Notes under the pieces: generated by a model
Seen by the model: only the letters and a program-made list of their open reading frames with translations
Databases searched by the model: none
Told to the model about the DNA's origin: nothing
Source: Streptomyces sp. S.PB5
GTDB lineage: Bacteria > Actinomycetota > Actinomycetes > Streptomycetales > Streptomycetaceae
Direction: 5' to 3'
DNA length: 42,676 nt
Assembly (NCBI RefSeq): GCF_030403745.1
Contig: NZ_JAQMWP010000040.1
Coordinates: forward strand, 1 to 42,676
Shown here: positions 23,707-31,006 of the stretch, piece by piece
Position numbering within the stretch: position 1 is the stretch's first letter
Layout: each line of letters starts with the position of its first letter
Position numbers and translations under genes: made by a program

Positions 23707-23850
23707 CCGGGTGAATTCCCCGTTCACCCGGGCGGGGGGAGACTCGCACGCATATACGTGCACCCCCCGGTTCTCGCAGTATGCCGAGAGATGATCACGG
23801 CATTCAATGCACAACTCCCCGACAGCAACGTCTGTTACAAGACTGCCGGG
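23707..23850 (-). promoter_or_regulatory. Leader hairpin and promoter region of subtilase gene 2
   Basis: CCGGGTGAA (23707-23715) pairs with TTCACCCGG (23723-23731), identical to the stem before subtilase gene 1. Upstream, blocks shared with gene 1 on the minus strand are GCATACTGCG, TGATCA, ATTGA and GTAACAG, in the same order and at nearly the same spacing. This implies common regulation. No sigma factor or regulator is identifiable from the blocks alone. Confidence 0.6.
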
Positions 23851-23890
23851 TTCAGGGGGAGTTGCGGCTGCGCTCCACCCGGAACGCAGA

Positions 23891-23926
23891 AACGCGCTCG
23901 CCACCCGTACGGGCAGCGAGCGCGTT
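23891..23926 (-). terminator. Terminator of the L,D-transpeptidase gene
   Basis: AACGCGCTCGC (23891-23901) pairs with GCGAGCGCGTT (23916-23926), an 11-bp stem. The 14-base loop contains a further CCCGTACGGG palindrome. It lies 28 bases beyond the transpeptidase stop. Confidence 0.75.
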
Positions 23927-23953
23927 CCCCGGAATTCGGTGGAGCGCTCGGCG

Positions 23954-25219
23954 TCAGACCGCCGAACCCGCCTTCCAGTCCGCCCAGCTCAGGTTCCAGC
24001 CGTTCAGACCGTTGTCCGGAGCCACCGTCTTGTCGCCGGTGTTCTGGACGACCACGACGTCACCGATCATCGAGTTGTTGTAGAACCAGTAGCCCGCGGT
24101 GCCCTTGTCGTTGGCACCCTTGGTGTCGGACAGGCCCACGCAGCCGTGGCTGGTGTTCACGCTGCCGAAGATGGACTTGGCGCCCCAGTAGTTGCCGTGG
24201 ACGAAGGTGCCGGAGTTCGTCAGCCGGATGGCGTGCGGGACGTCCTTGATGTCGTACTCGGCCTTGCCGTCGTCGTCGGTGAAGCCGACGGTCGTGCCGT
24301 TCATCCGCGTCTCTTTGAACATCTCGGACATCACCATGATGCCCTCGTACGTCTTGTTCTCCGGCGAGCCGGCCGAGATCGGGATGGTCTTGACGGTCTG
24401 GCCGTTGTGCGTGACCTTCATCGTCTTGGTCTTCGCGTCGACGATGGAGACCTGGTTGCGGCCGATCTTGAAGGTGACCGTCTTCTGCTGGACGCCGTAG
24501 ACGCCCTCCGCGCCCTCGACGCCGTCGAGCGCGAGCTTCAGCGTGACGGTGGAGTTCTCGGTCCAGTAGTCCTCGGGGCGGAAGTCGAGGCGGTTGGCGT
24601 TGAACCAGTGCCCGACGACCTCCTGGCCGCTGGAGGAGGAGACGGTGATGCCCTTCTGGACGGCCGCCTTGTTGGTGATGGCCTTGTCGAAGTTGATCGA
24701 CACCGGCATGCCCACGCCGACGGTCGAGCCGTCCTCCGGCGTGAAGTTGCCTATGAAGCTGTTGGTCGGCGAGACCGTGGTGAACGAGGCGTTCTCGACG
24801 GCGACGAGGCCCTTGGCGTCCTTGGCCTCGGCGTTGACCTTGTAGGTGGTCGAGCGCTCCAGCTGGGCGGTCGGCTTCCAGCTGGTCTTGTCGGCGGACA
24901 GCGCGCCGGCCACCTCGGTGCCGTCGGCGGTCGCCATCGTGACCTCCGTGAGCGTGCCCTTGCTCACGGTGACGGCCGCGGAGTTGTTGATGGAGGCGTT
25001 GTCCGAGCCGTCCTTGGGCGTGATCTTGATGTCGGCCTCGGACGTCTTCTTCGCGGCCGCCTCGTCGACCTTGGCCTGCGAGGTGTCGCTGTTGTCCCCG
25101 CCAGAGGCATCGTTGTCGCCGCTGGAACAGGCCGACAGCACCAGGACACCGCCGAGCAGTGCGGACGCGACCGTCAGGCCCCTGCGCCGCTTACTGACCG
25201 TCATCACACGCTTCTCCAT
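23954..25219 (-). CDS. L,D-transpeptidase lipoprotein with Ig-like domains
   Basis: 421 residues from ATG 25219 (MEKRVMTVSKRRRG); an internal ATG at 25204 with GGAGAAG upstream is an equal alternative. The signal peptide ends in a lipobox VLVLSAC. Two Ig-like domains follow (about 60-270), as in mycobacterial LdtMt2, then a YkuD catalytic domain with HGNYWG and SHGCVGLSD carrying the active-site Cys. It makes 3-3 crosslinks in peptidoglycan by acting on tetrapeptide stems outside the membrane. A C-terminal extension rich in Trp/Asn (GLNGWNLSWADWKAG) closes the fold. It is transcribed alone, upstream of the subtilases. Confidence 0.95.
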   Translation of the reverse strand: MEKRVMTVSKRRRGLTVASALLGGVLVLSACSSGDNDASGGDNSDTSQAKVDEAAAKKTSEADIKITPKDGSDNASINNSAAVTVSKGTLTEVTMATADGTEVAGALSADKTSWKPTAQLERSTTYKVNAEAKDAKGLVAVENASFTTVSPTNSFIGNFTPEDGSTVGVGMPVSINFDKAITNKAAVQKGITVSSSSGQEVVGHWFNANRLDFRPEDYWTENSTVTLKLALDGVEGAEGVYGVQQKTVTFKIGRNQVSIVDAKTKTMKVTHNGQTVKTIPISAGSPENKTYEGIMVMSEMFKETRMNGTTVGFTDDDGKAEYDIKDVPHAIRLTNSGTFVHGNYWGAKSIFGSVNTSHGCVGLSDTKGANDKGTAGYWFYNNSMIGDVVVVQNTGDKTVAPDNGLNGWNLSWADWKAGSAV

Positions 25220-25378
25220 CGTTGCCGATTTCCCCAGAACCCCGAGAGTCCCCGTCAATGAAACCTAAACGCTACGACCGGTTCGTCCCGTTCCACATTC
25301 TTCGAAGGTGTGGGGCACACCACGTCCGCCGTGGCGGGTGGTGCGATGCTCGGTCACTGCGCCCCCTGAGACGACGAA

Positions 25379-25406
25379 ACCCCGGACGGCGGTTGCCGTC
25401 CGGGGT
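25379..25406 (-). terminator. Terminator of the acidic hypothetical gene
   Basis: ACCCCGGACGGC (25379-25390) and GCCGTCCGGGGT (25395-25406) form a 12-bp stem with a GGTT loop, followed on the minus strand by TTTCGTCGTC. It lies 20 bases beyond the stop at 25427. Confidence 0.85.
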
Positions 25407-25426
25407 CACGAATTTCCCAAGACTGC

Positions 25427-25771
25427 TCAGCCGGCCGCGACTTCTTCCTCGTCCTCGACCACATCATCCTCGTCGAGATCCCACTCCGGCGAATCCGGGT
25501 CGTAGTCGATCCGCTCGCTGGACCAGGAGGCCTGCACGAGTTCGACCCCGGGCACCTCGCTGACCAGGTCGAACGGGTCGACGAGATACGCCAGGGCCTC
25601 CGCGGTGTCTTCCGTCACAGCGCTCTCGGCATGCGCCTGTTCCTCGGCCGGCATCTCGGGATCGTCCGCGATCCGCTCCAGCGCGGCGCTGGTCACGGCC
25701 CCCTCGTCGTCGATCTCGACGACCAATTCCACCCGAAGGCGAACAAAGCGTGATGTCTCTTCAGTGCTCAT
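25427..25771 (-). CDS. Acidic hypothetical protein
   Basis: 114 residues from ATG 25771 (MSTEETSRFVRLRVELVVEIDDEG). An N-terminal strand-rich part is followed by an acidic C-terminus ending DEDDVVEDEEEVAAG. There is no signal peptide or membrane segment, so it is cytoplasmic. I do not recognise a functional family. The longer frame back to 25888 overlaps the divergent LAXTG gene and was not used. It is divergent from that gene and has its own terminator. Confidence 0.82.
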   Translation of the reverse strand: MSTEETSRFVRLRVELVVEIDDEGAVTSAALERIADDPEMPAEEQAHAESAVTEDTAEALAYLVDPFDLVSEVPGVELVQASWSSERIDYDPDSPEWDLDEDDVVEDEEEVAAG

Positions 25772-25881
25772 GCCCCGGAGAGTACGGCCCTTGGCCCCCG
25801 TGACTTTCCCGTGACCCGCGCCTTTCACTAACATCGCCCCACACGGCCAATTCGCCAGCGCCACAAGGGGATCGATATTCC

Positions 25882-26172
25882 GTGTCATCCGCTCGCCGTC
25901 CGTTGCTGACCGCCACCGCCGCGGGCACCCTCCTGGGCGCCCTGTGGTTCGTCCCGTCCGCCAACGCGACCCAGGACGAACCGGCGAGAACCGAGGTCAC
26001 CCAGCAGGCCAGGGCAGCCACCACCGAGTCCTCGCAAGCCGCCGAGGGCACCCGGCTCGCCGACACCGGCAGCTTCGACACCACGCCGTACGTCGTCGGC
26101 GGCACCGCCTTCCTCGGGCTCGGCGCCGGCTTCGTGATCTATTCGGTTCGCCGGGAACGTCTCGATTTTTGA
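25882..26172 (+). CDS. Small LAXTG-anchored surface protein (sortase substrate)
   Basis: 96 residues from GTG 25882, with AAGGGG about 11 bases upstream. It has a signal peptide (RRPLLTATAAGTLLGALWFVPSANA), a mature part of only about 30 residues rich in Ala/Thr/Glu/Gln, then LADTGSFDTTPYVVGG, a hydrophobic helix and the basic tail RRERLDF. LADTG followed by helix and positive tail is the sorting signal used by Streptomyces class E sortases. The exposed part is far too short for a catalytic domain, so it may serve as a spacer or peptide source. No sortase gene lies in the window. Confidence 0.87.
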   Translation: MSSARRPLLTATAAGTLLGALWFVPSANATQDEPARTEVTQQARAATTESSQAAEGTRLADTGSFDTTPYVVGGTAFLGLGAGFVIYSVRRERLDF

Positions 26173-26178
26173 ATCAAC

Positions 26179-26208
26179 TTGACGGGCGTTTGACCAAAAC
26201 CTCATAGT
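26179..26208 (+). promoter_or_regulatory. Promoter of the lipoprotein gene, probably leaderless
   Basis: TTGACG (26179-26184), an 18-base spacer and CATAGT (26203-26208) form a good vegetative-type promoter whose start point would fall at or next to the ATG at 26215. There is no ribosome site, so a leaderless transcript is likely. Confidence 0.65.
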
Positions 26209-26214
26209 CCGCTC

Positions 26215-27006
26215 ATGAAGAGATCATCGGGGGCCCGCATAGGCGCCACGCTTGCCGTGAGCGCCCTGTCGCTCGCCCTCATCACCGGCTGTTCCACCGA
26301 GGGTTCGGACGACGCCAAGGACACGAAGGAGTCCGCCGCCGAGTCGTCGGCCCCGGCGGCGAAGGCGCTGACCTCCGCCGAGCTGGAGAAGCTGCTGCTC
26401 GCCACCGGCGACATCAAGGGGTACAAGGTCGACTCGGGGGACGACACCCTTCCGAAGTCCAAGGACGAGGTGAAGACCGACAAGGCCGAGTGCGCACCGC
26501 TCGCCTGGTCCATGGCCGCTCTGGCGCCGGGTGAGACCGACGCGAGCGCCGGCAACACCGTGACCGCCGAGCCCGACGCCTCGGCCGCCTCCAAGGACCC
26601 CTCGGAGCTCAGCGAGTCCGACTTCGAGAACGCCTTCGACGTGAGCGTGACGTTCGTCGGCCTGTCCTCCTACGACGGCGACGGCGCCGAGAAGGCCCTC
26701 AAGGCCGTGTCCGACGGCCTCACCGCCTGCTCCGGCGGCTACGCCATGACCGGCGAGGACGAGACCACCAAGGTCACCAAGGTCACCAAGGAGACGGGCA
26801 ACGGCGGCGGCGACGAGTCGGTGGCCTACGCCACCGACGTCGACATGAACGGCGAGGGCAAGGCGACCTTCCACACCGAGGTGGTGCGCAAGGGCAACTC
26901 CGTCGCCACCTTCTACACCCTCAACCTCGCCGCGCTGGGTACCGGCGGCAAGGCCGCCTCGATCCCCGCCGAGCTCGTCACGGCACAGGTCGGAAAGCTG
27001 AAGTAA
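26215..27006 (+). CDS. Secreted lipoprotein, paralog of the one at 6655
   Basis: 263 residues from ATG 26215. The signal peptide ends in a lipobox ALITGC. An Asp/Glu/Lys/Ser-rich linker is followed by LTSAELEKLLLATGDIKGYKV, a middle part with two Cys (AECAPLAW, TACSGGYA), and VRKGNSVATFYTLN with ELVTAQVGKLK at the end. These first and last motifs match the lipoprotein at 6655-7350, and both carry a paired Cys. The middle is longer here because of an Asp/Ala/Ser-rich insertion (about 95-130). The function is unknown; the shared layout suggests an extracytoplasmic binding or sensing domain. Confidence 0.88.
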   Translation: MKRSSGARIGATLAVSALSLALITGCSTEGSDDAKDTKESAAESSAPAAKALTSAELEKLLLATGDIKGYKVDSGDDTLPKSKDEVKTDKAECAPLAWSMAALAPGETDASAGNTVTAEPDASAASKDPSELSESDFENAFDVSVTFVGLSSYDGDGAEKALKAVSDGLTACSGGYAMTGEDETTKVTKVTKETGNGGGDESVAYATDVDMNGEGKATFHTEVVRKGNSVATFYTLNLAALGTGGKAASIPAELVTAQVGKLK

Positions 27007-27052
27007 GCGAAAAACTGAAGCAAGCGGCGGCCGGCAGGTCGCGGGCAGCACG

Positions 27053-27089
27053 GGAAGGGCCCCGGTCCAGCACGGACCGGGGCCCTTCC
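27053..27089. terminator. Bidirectional terminator between lipoprotein and hutH genes
   Basis: A 16-bp perfect stem (GGAAGGGCCCCGGTCC, 27053-27068, and its complement 27074-27089) has a 5-base loop and lies between two convergent stops. It can serve both strands. Confidence 0.88.
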
Positions 27090-27103
27090 GCGCGGCGGGC
27101 CCG

Positions 27104-28648
27104 CTACTGCAGCGGCCCGGTGACGCTCTCCGCCGCCGCCACCAGCTGCCCACCGCGCACGAAGGCGTCCGCGGCCGCGAGATCCGGCGCCAGGAACCGG
27201 TCCGGCCCCGGCCCCCGCACCCCCGCCTTCCGTACGGCCTCGATGACCGCCCGCGAGGCCGGCGCCGGCGCCAGTCCCTCGCGCAGCTCGACGGCGCGTG
27301 TGGCGGCGTAGAGCTCGACGGCGATCACGCGCGTCAGGTTGTCGACGGCGGTCCGCAGCTTCCGCGCGGCCGACCACCCCATGGAGACGTGGTCCTCCTG
27401 CATGGCGGAGGAGGGAATGGAGTCGGCGGAGGCAGGCACCGCGAGCCGCTTCATCTCGCTCACCAGCGCGGCCTGCGTGTACTGGGCGATCATGAGCCCG
27501 GAGTCGACGCCGGCGTCATCGGCGAGGAAGGGCGGCAGCCCGTGCGACCGGTTCTTGTCGAGCAGCCGGTCGGTGCGCCGCTCCGCGATGGACGCGAGGT
27601 CGGCGGCGGCGATGGCGAGGAAGTCGAGGACGTACGCGACGGGCGCGCCGTGGAAGTTGCCGTTGGACTCGACGCGCCCGTCGGGCAGGACCACGGGGTT
27701 GTCGACGGCGGAGGCCAGCTCCCGCTCCGCGACCAGCCGCGCATGCGCCAGGGTGTCCCGCCCGGCACCGGCGACCTGCGGGGCGCAGCGCACCGAGTAG
27801 GCGTCCTGCACGCGCGGCGCGTCGTCCTGGTGGTGCCCGGTGAGCTGCGACCCCTGGAGCACGGCCAGCATGTTGGCGGCGCTGGCGCCCTGCCCCGGGT
27901 GCGGCCGGATGGCGTGCAGCTCGGGGGCGAGGACCTTGTCGGTGCCGAGAAGCCCTTCCAGGGACAGGGCGGCGGTGATGTCGGCCGACTTGTAGAGCAG
28001 GTCGAGGTCGGCGAGGGCCATGACCAGCATGCCGAGCATGCCGTCGGTGCCGTTGAGGAGGGCGAGCCCTTCCTTCTCGCGCAGTTCGACGGGCGTGATC
28101 CCGTGCTCGGCGAGCAGTTCGCCGGCGGGGCGTACGACCCCGTCGGGCCCCTCGGCGTCGCCCTCGCCCATGAGGGTCAGCGCGCAGTGCGACAGCGGCG
28201 CGAGGTCGCCGGAGCAGCCGAGGGAGCCGTACTCGTGCACGACCGGGGTGATACCGGCGTTGAGGACGTCGGCCATGGTCTGGGCGACCTCGGGCCGGAC
28301 ACCGGTGTGTCCCGAGCAGACGGTCTTCAACCGCAGGAACATCAGCGCCCGTACGACCTCCCGCTCCACGCGCGGCCCCATGCCGGCGGCGTGCGAGCGG
28401 ACGATGTTGCGCTGCAGCTGGGCGCGGAGCTCCGGGCTGATGTGCCGGGTCGCCAGGGCACCGAAGCCGGTGCTCACGCCGTAGACGGGTTCGGGCTTCG
28501 CGGCCAGCGCGTCCACGATCTCGCGGGCGGCGGCCAGCGCGGCGACCGCCTCCGCGGAGAGCTCGATCCGGGCGCCGTCGCGCGCCACGGCGAGAACGTC
28601 GGACGCGGTCACCCCGGACGTCCCCACCACCACAGTGTGCATATCCAT
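27104..28648 (-). CDS. hutH: Histidine ammonia-lyase
   Basis: 514 residues from ATG 28648 (MDMHTVVVGTSG), matching the start and length I recall for the S. griseus enzyme. It deaminates L-histidine to urocanate, the first step of histidine use. Motifs: YGVSTGFGALATRHI, EYGSLGCSGDLAPLSH with the Ser-Gly core of the self-formed MIO cofactor, and NGNFHGAP. The residue before Ser-Gly is Cys rather than the textbook Ala. No other hut genes are adjacent, as is usual for Streptomyces. It follows the GGDEF gene on the same strand by 73 bases, with a short hairpin at 28691-28711 between; no ribosome site is visible. Confidence 0.96.
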   Translation of the reverse strand: MDMHTVVVGTSGVTASDVLAVARDGARIELSAEAVAALAAAREIVDALAAKPEPVYGVSTGFGALATRHISPELRAQLQRNIVRSHAAGMGPRVEREVVRALMFLRLKTVCSGHTGVRPEVAQTMADVLNAGITPVVHEYGSLGCSGDLAPLSHCALTLMGEGDAEGPDGVVRPAGELLAEHGITPVELREKEGLALLNGTDGMLGMLVMALADLDLLYKSADITAALSLEGLLGTDKVLAPELHAIRPHPGQGASAANMLAVLQGSQLTGHHQDDAPRVQDAYSVRCAPQVAGAGRDTLAHARLVAERELASAVDNPVVLPDGRVESNGNFHGAPVAYVLDFLAIAAADLASIAERRTDRLLDKNRSHGLPPFLADDAGVDSGLMIAQYTQAALVSEMKRLAVPASADSIPSSAMQEDHVSMGWSAARKLRTAVDNLTRVIAVELYAATRAVELREGLAPAPASRAVIEAVRKAGVRGPGPDRFLAPDLAAADAFVRGGQLVAAAESVTGPLQ

Positions 28649-28690
28649 ATTCAGGAGCGTACGCACTGAAGACGAGGATGTCACGAGTGG

Positions 28691-28711
28691 GGTAGGGGTT
28701 CGCCCCTTACC
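28691..28711 (-). promoter_or_regulatory. Small hairpin between the GGDEF and hutH genes
   Basis: On the minus strand GGTAAGGGG-CGAA-CCCCTACC folds into an 8-bp stem with one bulged A and a CGAA tetraloop. It could terminate the upstream transcript or regulate hutH. The 73-base gap holds nothing else that I can identify. Confidence 0.4.
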
Positions 28712-28721
28712 GGCGCGTACA

Positions 28722-29870
28722 TCACAGACGGCGCCCACGGAACCGCCGCCGCTCCGCGTGCCCCTCCCGCGAGGGCGCGTCCGCGAGCTGCACGACGGGG
28801 TCGTCCGGGCCCTCCCGTCCGGCGACGACGGGTTTGTCAGCGCGCTCGGCCTTGGCGCGGTACTGGGCGGCGTCGGCGAGCCGGAAGAGCCGGCGGGCGG
28901 ACCGTACGGGACCGATCGGGTCCTCGGTCGACGCCACCCCGCAGGCGACCCCGTCCCCGAGCTCCAGCTCGGCCGCCCTGCGGCAGAGTTCGTCGGCCGC
29001 CTTCACGACCTCGCCGGAGGACGGCCCGACGGCGAGCAGACAGAACTCGTCCCCGCCGAGCCGCGCGGCCAGCGCGCCCGGCAGCATGGCACCGCAGAGC
29101 GACAGAACGGACCCGAACCTCTCCAGCAGCCGGTCCCCGACGGCATGCCCCCGCGTGTCGTTGACCCTCTTGAGCCCATTGAGATCACAGACGACAAGGC
29201 TGACGACCACCCCTTCCCGCTTGTGCCGCTCCACGGCCTCGTCGAGGCGTACGTCGACGGCACGGCGGTTGGCGAGTCCGGTGAGGGCGTCCGTGAACGC
29301 CAGCCGCCTCGCCTCCTCCAGGCGCTCGGCCTGGGCGATCCCGGCGGCGACGACGGAGGCGAGGACGGTGGCGAAGTCGGCGTCGGCACGGTCGAAGACG
29401 GGGTCTCCGGCCGGGCGGGCGACATAGAGCTCACCCCAGGCACGCCCGTTGAGCACGATGGGGGCGACGACACAGCATCCCCGCCCTCGCCTGCGGAGGG
29501 CGGCGACACGCTGATGGACGTACCCGGGCCGGCGCCCGGCGGCCGGACCCTCCGCGGTCTCCACCCAGGCGTCGGGCTCGCCGCCCCCGGCCCAGCGCTC
29601 GTGCAGGAACTCGGTGATCTCGGGGAACTGATGGACGGGGTAGGCCTCGCCGTCGGGGAACTCCTCCTCGCCGGGGGCCCGCTCCCCCACATTGACGAGC
29701 ACCCTCAGCCGCCCGAGCTCCCGCTCCCAGACGGACAGCGCGGCAAAACTCCCCCCGAGGGCACGGCAGGCCCCGCCCGCCGCCGCCCGCCACGCCTCAC
29801 GCGACCCATGGGCCGCCGCCATGCCCTGAGCCAGCGCGACGACGGCCGCGAGCCGCTTCTCCTCACCCAT
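28722..29870 (-). CDS. GAF-GGDEF diguanylate cyclase (CdgE-like)
   Basis: 382 residues from ATG 29870. Residues about 10-175 form a GAF-type sensory domain (ALSVWERELGRLRVLVNVGE, VAPIVLNGRAWGELYVARP). A GGDEF domain starts at TDALTGLANRRAVD and has an intact GGDEF active site (RLGGDEFCLL). It should make cyclic di-GMP from two GTP. The RxxD product-inhibition site expected five residues before GGDEF is absent (PGALAAR instead). From memory, the S. coelicolor gene next to hutH is cdgE; I give that as a likely ortholog, not a proven name. It has no membrane segment. It is divergent from birA and upstream of hutH. Confidence 0.93.
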   Translation of the reverse strand: MGEEKRLAAVVALAQGMAAAHGSREAWRAAAGGACRALGGSFAALSVWERELGRLRVLVNVGERAPGEEEFPDGEAYPVHQFPEITEFLHERWAGGGEPDAWVETAEGPAAGRRPGYVHQRVAALRRRGRGCCVVAPIVLNGRAWGELYVARPAGDPVFDRADADFATVLASVVAAGIAQAERLEEARRLAFTDALTGLANRRAVDVRLDEAVERHKREGVVVSLVVCDLNGLKRVNDTRGHAVGDRLLERFGSVLSLCGAMLPGALAARLGGDEFCLLAVGPSSGEVVKAADELCRRAAELELGDGVACGVASTEDPIGPVRSARRLFRLADAAQYRAKAERADKPVVAGREGPDDPVVQLADAPSREGHAERRRFRGRRL

Positions 29871-29918
29871 TACCCCAGGCTAGGGAGGTTTCAGGAAAAA
29901 AGGGACACTGAACGGGTG

Positions 29919-29937
29919 CTAGGAGTGACACACCTAG
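29919..29937. promoter_or_regulatory. Inverted repeat in the GGDEF/birA divergent promoter
   Basis: CTAGGAGTG and CACACCTAG form a 9-bp inverted repeat with 8 of 9 pairs and a single central A. It ends 10 bases before the birA ATG at 29948. It contains an AGTGA half-site of the kind described for BldD, but the partner half-site is not convincing. Confidence 0.5.
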
Positions 29938-29947
29938 GGTGGCTTGC

Positions 29948-30808
29948 ATGACGCCGCGAGATGCCTCAGACGACAACCGTTGGTCGAACCTCGACCGTCC
30001 GCCGCTCAACGGCGCCGCGCTGCGCCGCGGGCTGGTGCGGGACGGCGGGCTGTGGTGCGACGTGGACGTGGTGCAGCGCACCGGCTCCACCAACCAGGAC
30101 CTGGTGGATCTCGCCGTCAAGGGGGACGCCGAGGAGGGCGCGGTGATCGTCGCCGAGGAACAGACGGCCGGACGGGGCCGCCTCGACCGGCAGTGGACGG
30201 CACCCGCCCGCTCGGGCCTGTTCTTCTCCGTCCTGCTCAAGCCGGCCCAGGTCCCGGTGGCCCGCTGGGGCTGGCTGCCGCTGCTGACGGGGGTGGCCGT
30301 CGCGACCGGCCTGTCCCGGTCGGCCGGAATCGACACGGCACTCAAGTGGCCCAACGACCTCCTGGTCACCGTCGGCGGCGAGGAGCGCAAGGCCGGCGGG
30401 ATCCTCGCGGAGCGGGCCGGCGCGGACGGGGTCGTGATCGGCGTCGGCATCAACGTCACCCTGCGCGAGGACGAGCTGCCGGTACCCCAGGCGGGTTCGC
30501 TGGCGCTGGCCGGTGCGGTGACGACGGACCGCGACCCCCTGCTGCGGGCGGTCCTGCGATCCCTGGAGGAGTGGTACGGCCGCTGGCGCGAGGCGGGCGG
30601 CGACCCGGCGGCGAGCGGCCTGCAGGAGACGTACGCGGCGGGCTGCGCGACGCTGGGAAGGACGGTGAGGGCCGAGCTACCGGGCGACCGCTCGATCACG
30701 GGCGAGGCGGTCGCGGTGGACGGTGACGGCCGCCTGGTGATCGCGACAGCGGAGGGCGTACAGGAGCCGGTGGGGGCGGGAGACATCGTCCACCTGCGCC
30801 CGGCGTGA
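29948..30808 (+). CDS. birA: Biotin--[acetyl-CoA-carboxylase] ligase
   Basis: 286 residues from ATG 29948, with AGGGTGG about 6 bases upstream (GTG 29939 is an alternative). It is a single-function (class I) biotin protein ligase without the N-terminal helix-turn-helix of E. coli BirA. Motifs: QRTGSTNQDLVDL, the ATP/biotin loop EEQTAGRGRLDRQWTAP, LKWPNDLLV and KAGGILAE, then GVGINV, followed by the small C-terminal SH3-like domain. It activates biotin and attaches it to the carrier lysine of AccA2, encoded about 8 kb downstream here. It is followed by the adenylate cyclase gene after a 198-base gap. Confidence 0.96.
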   Translation: MTPRDASDDNRWSNLDRPPLNGAALRRGLVRDGGLWCDVDVVQRTGSTNQDLVDLAVKGDAEEGAVIVAEEQTAGRGRLDRQWTAPARSGLFFSVLLKPAQVPVARWGWLPLLTGVAVATGLSRSAGIDTALKWPNDLLVTVGGEERKAGGILAERAGADGVVIGVGINVTLREDELPVPQAGSLALAGAVTTDRDPLLRAVLRSLEEWYGRWREAGGDPAASGLQETYAAGCATLGRTVRAELPGDRSITGEAVAVDGDGRLVIATAEGVQEPVGAGDIVHLRPA

Positions 30809-30820
30809 GCTGCCCATACC

Positions 30821-30892
30821 TCAAGGGGCGCGGAGCTGTGACATCAGCGGCTCCGCCGCGGGGCGCGACAAGCCACGAAGCACCCGCAGCCG
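30821..30892. repeat. Dispersed Streptomyces intergenic repeat (probable)
   Basis: The block AAGGGGCGCGGAGCTG, then GCGGCTCCGCCGC, then GCGCGACAAGCCACGAAG and CACCCGCAGCC matches, from memory, a consensus that recurs many times between genes in Streptomyces chromosomes. It begins 12 bases after the birA stop. The central part can fold on itself. Confidence 0.55.
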
Positions 30893-31006
30893 AGGACGAT
30901 GATCAGGCACCCTTTCTCTCGGCTCCACGGAGTGAGCTACGGCACAGCTGCCGTAAAGTGAAGGCCGGTCGATACCTGACCGTGGCAGATCGGAAGGGCA
31001 GCAGGC

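Noticed and set aside
20315..23794. A 1159-residue open frame on the plus strand over subtilase gene 2
   Set aside because: It is the antisense shadow of the subtilase gene. Its composition (R/G/V/L/D repeats) follows from GC-rich third positions on the other strand, and there is no ribosome site or recognisable domain.
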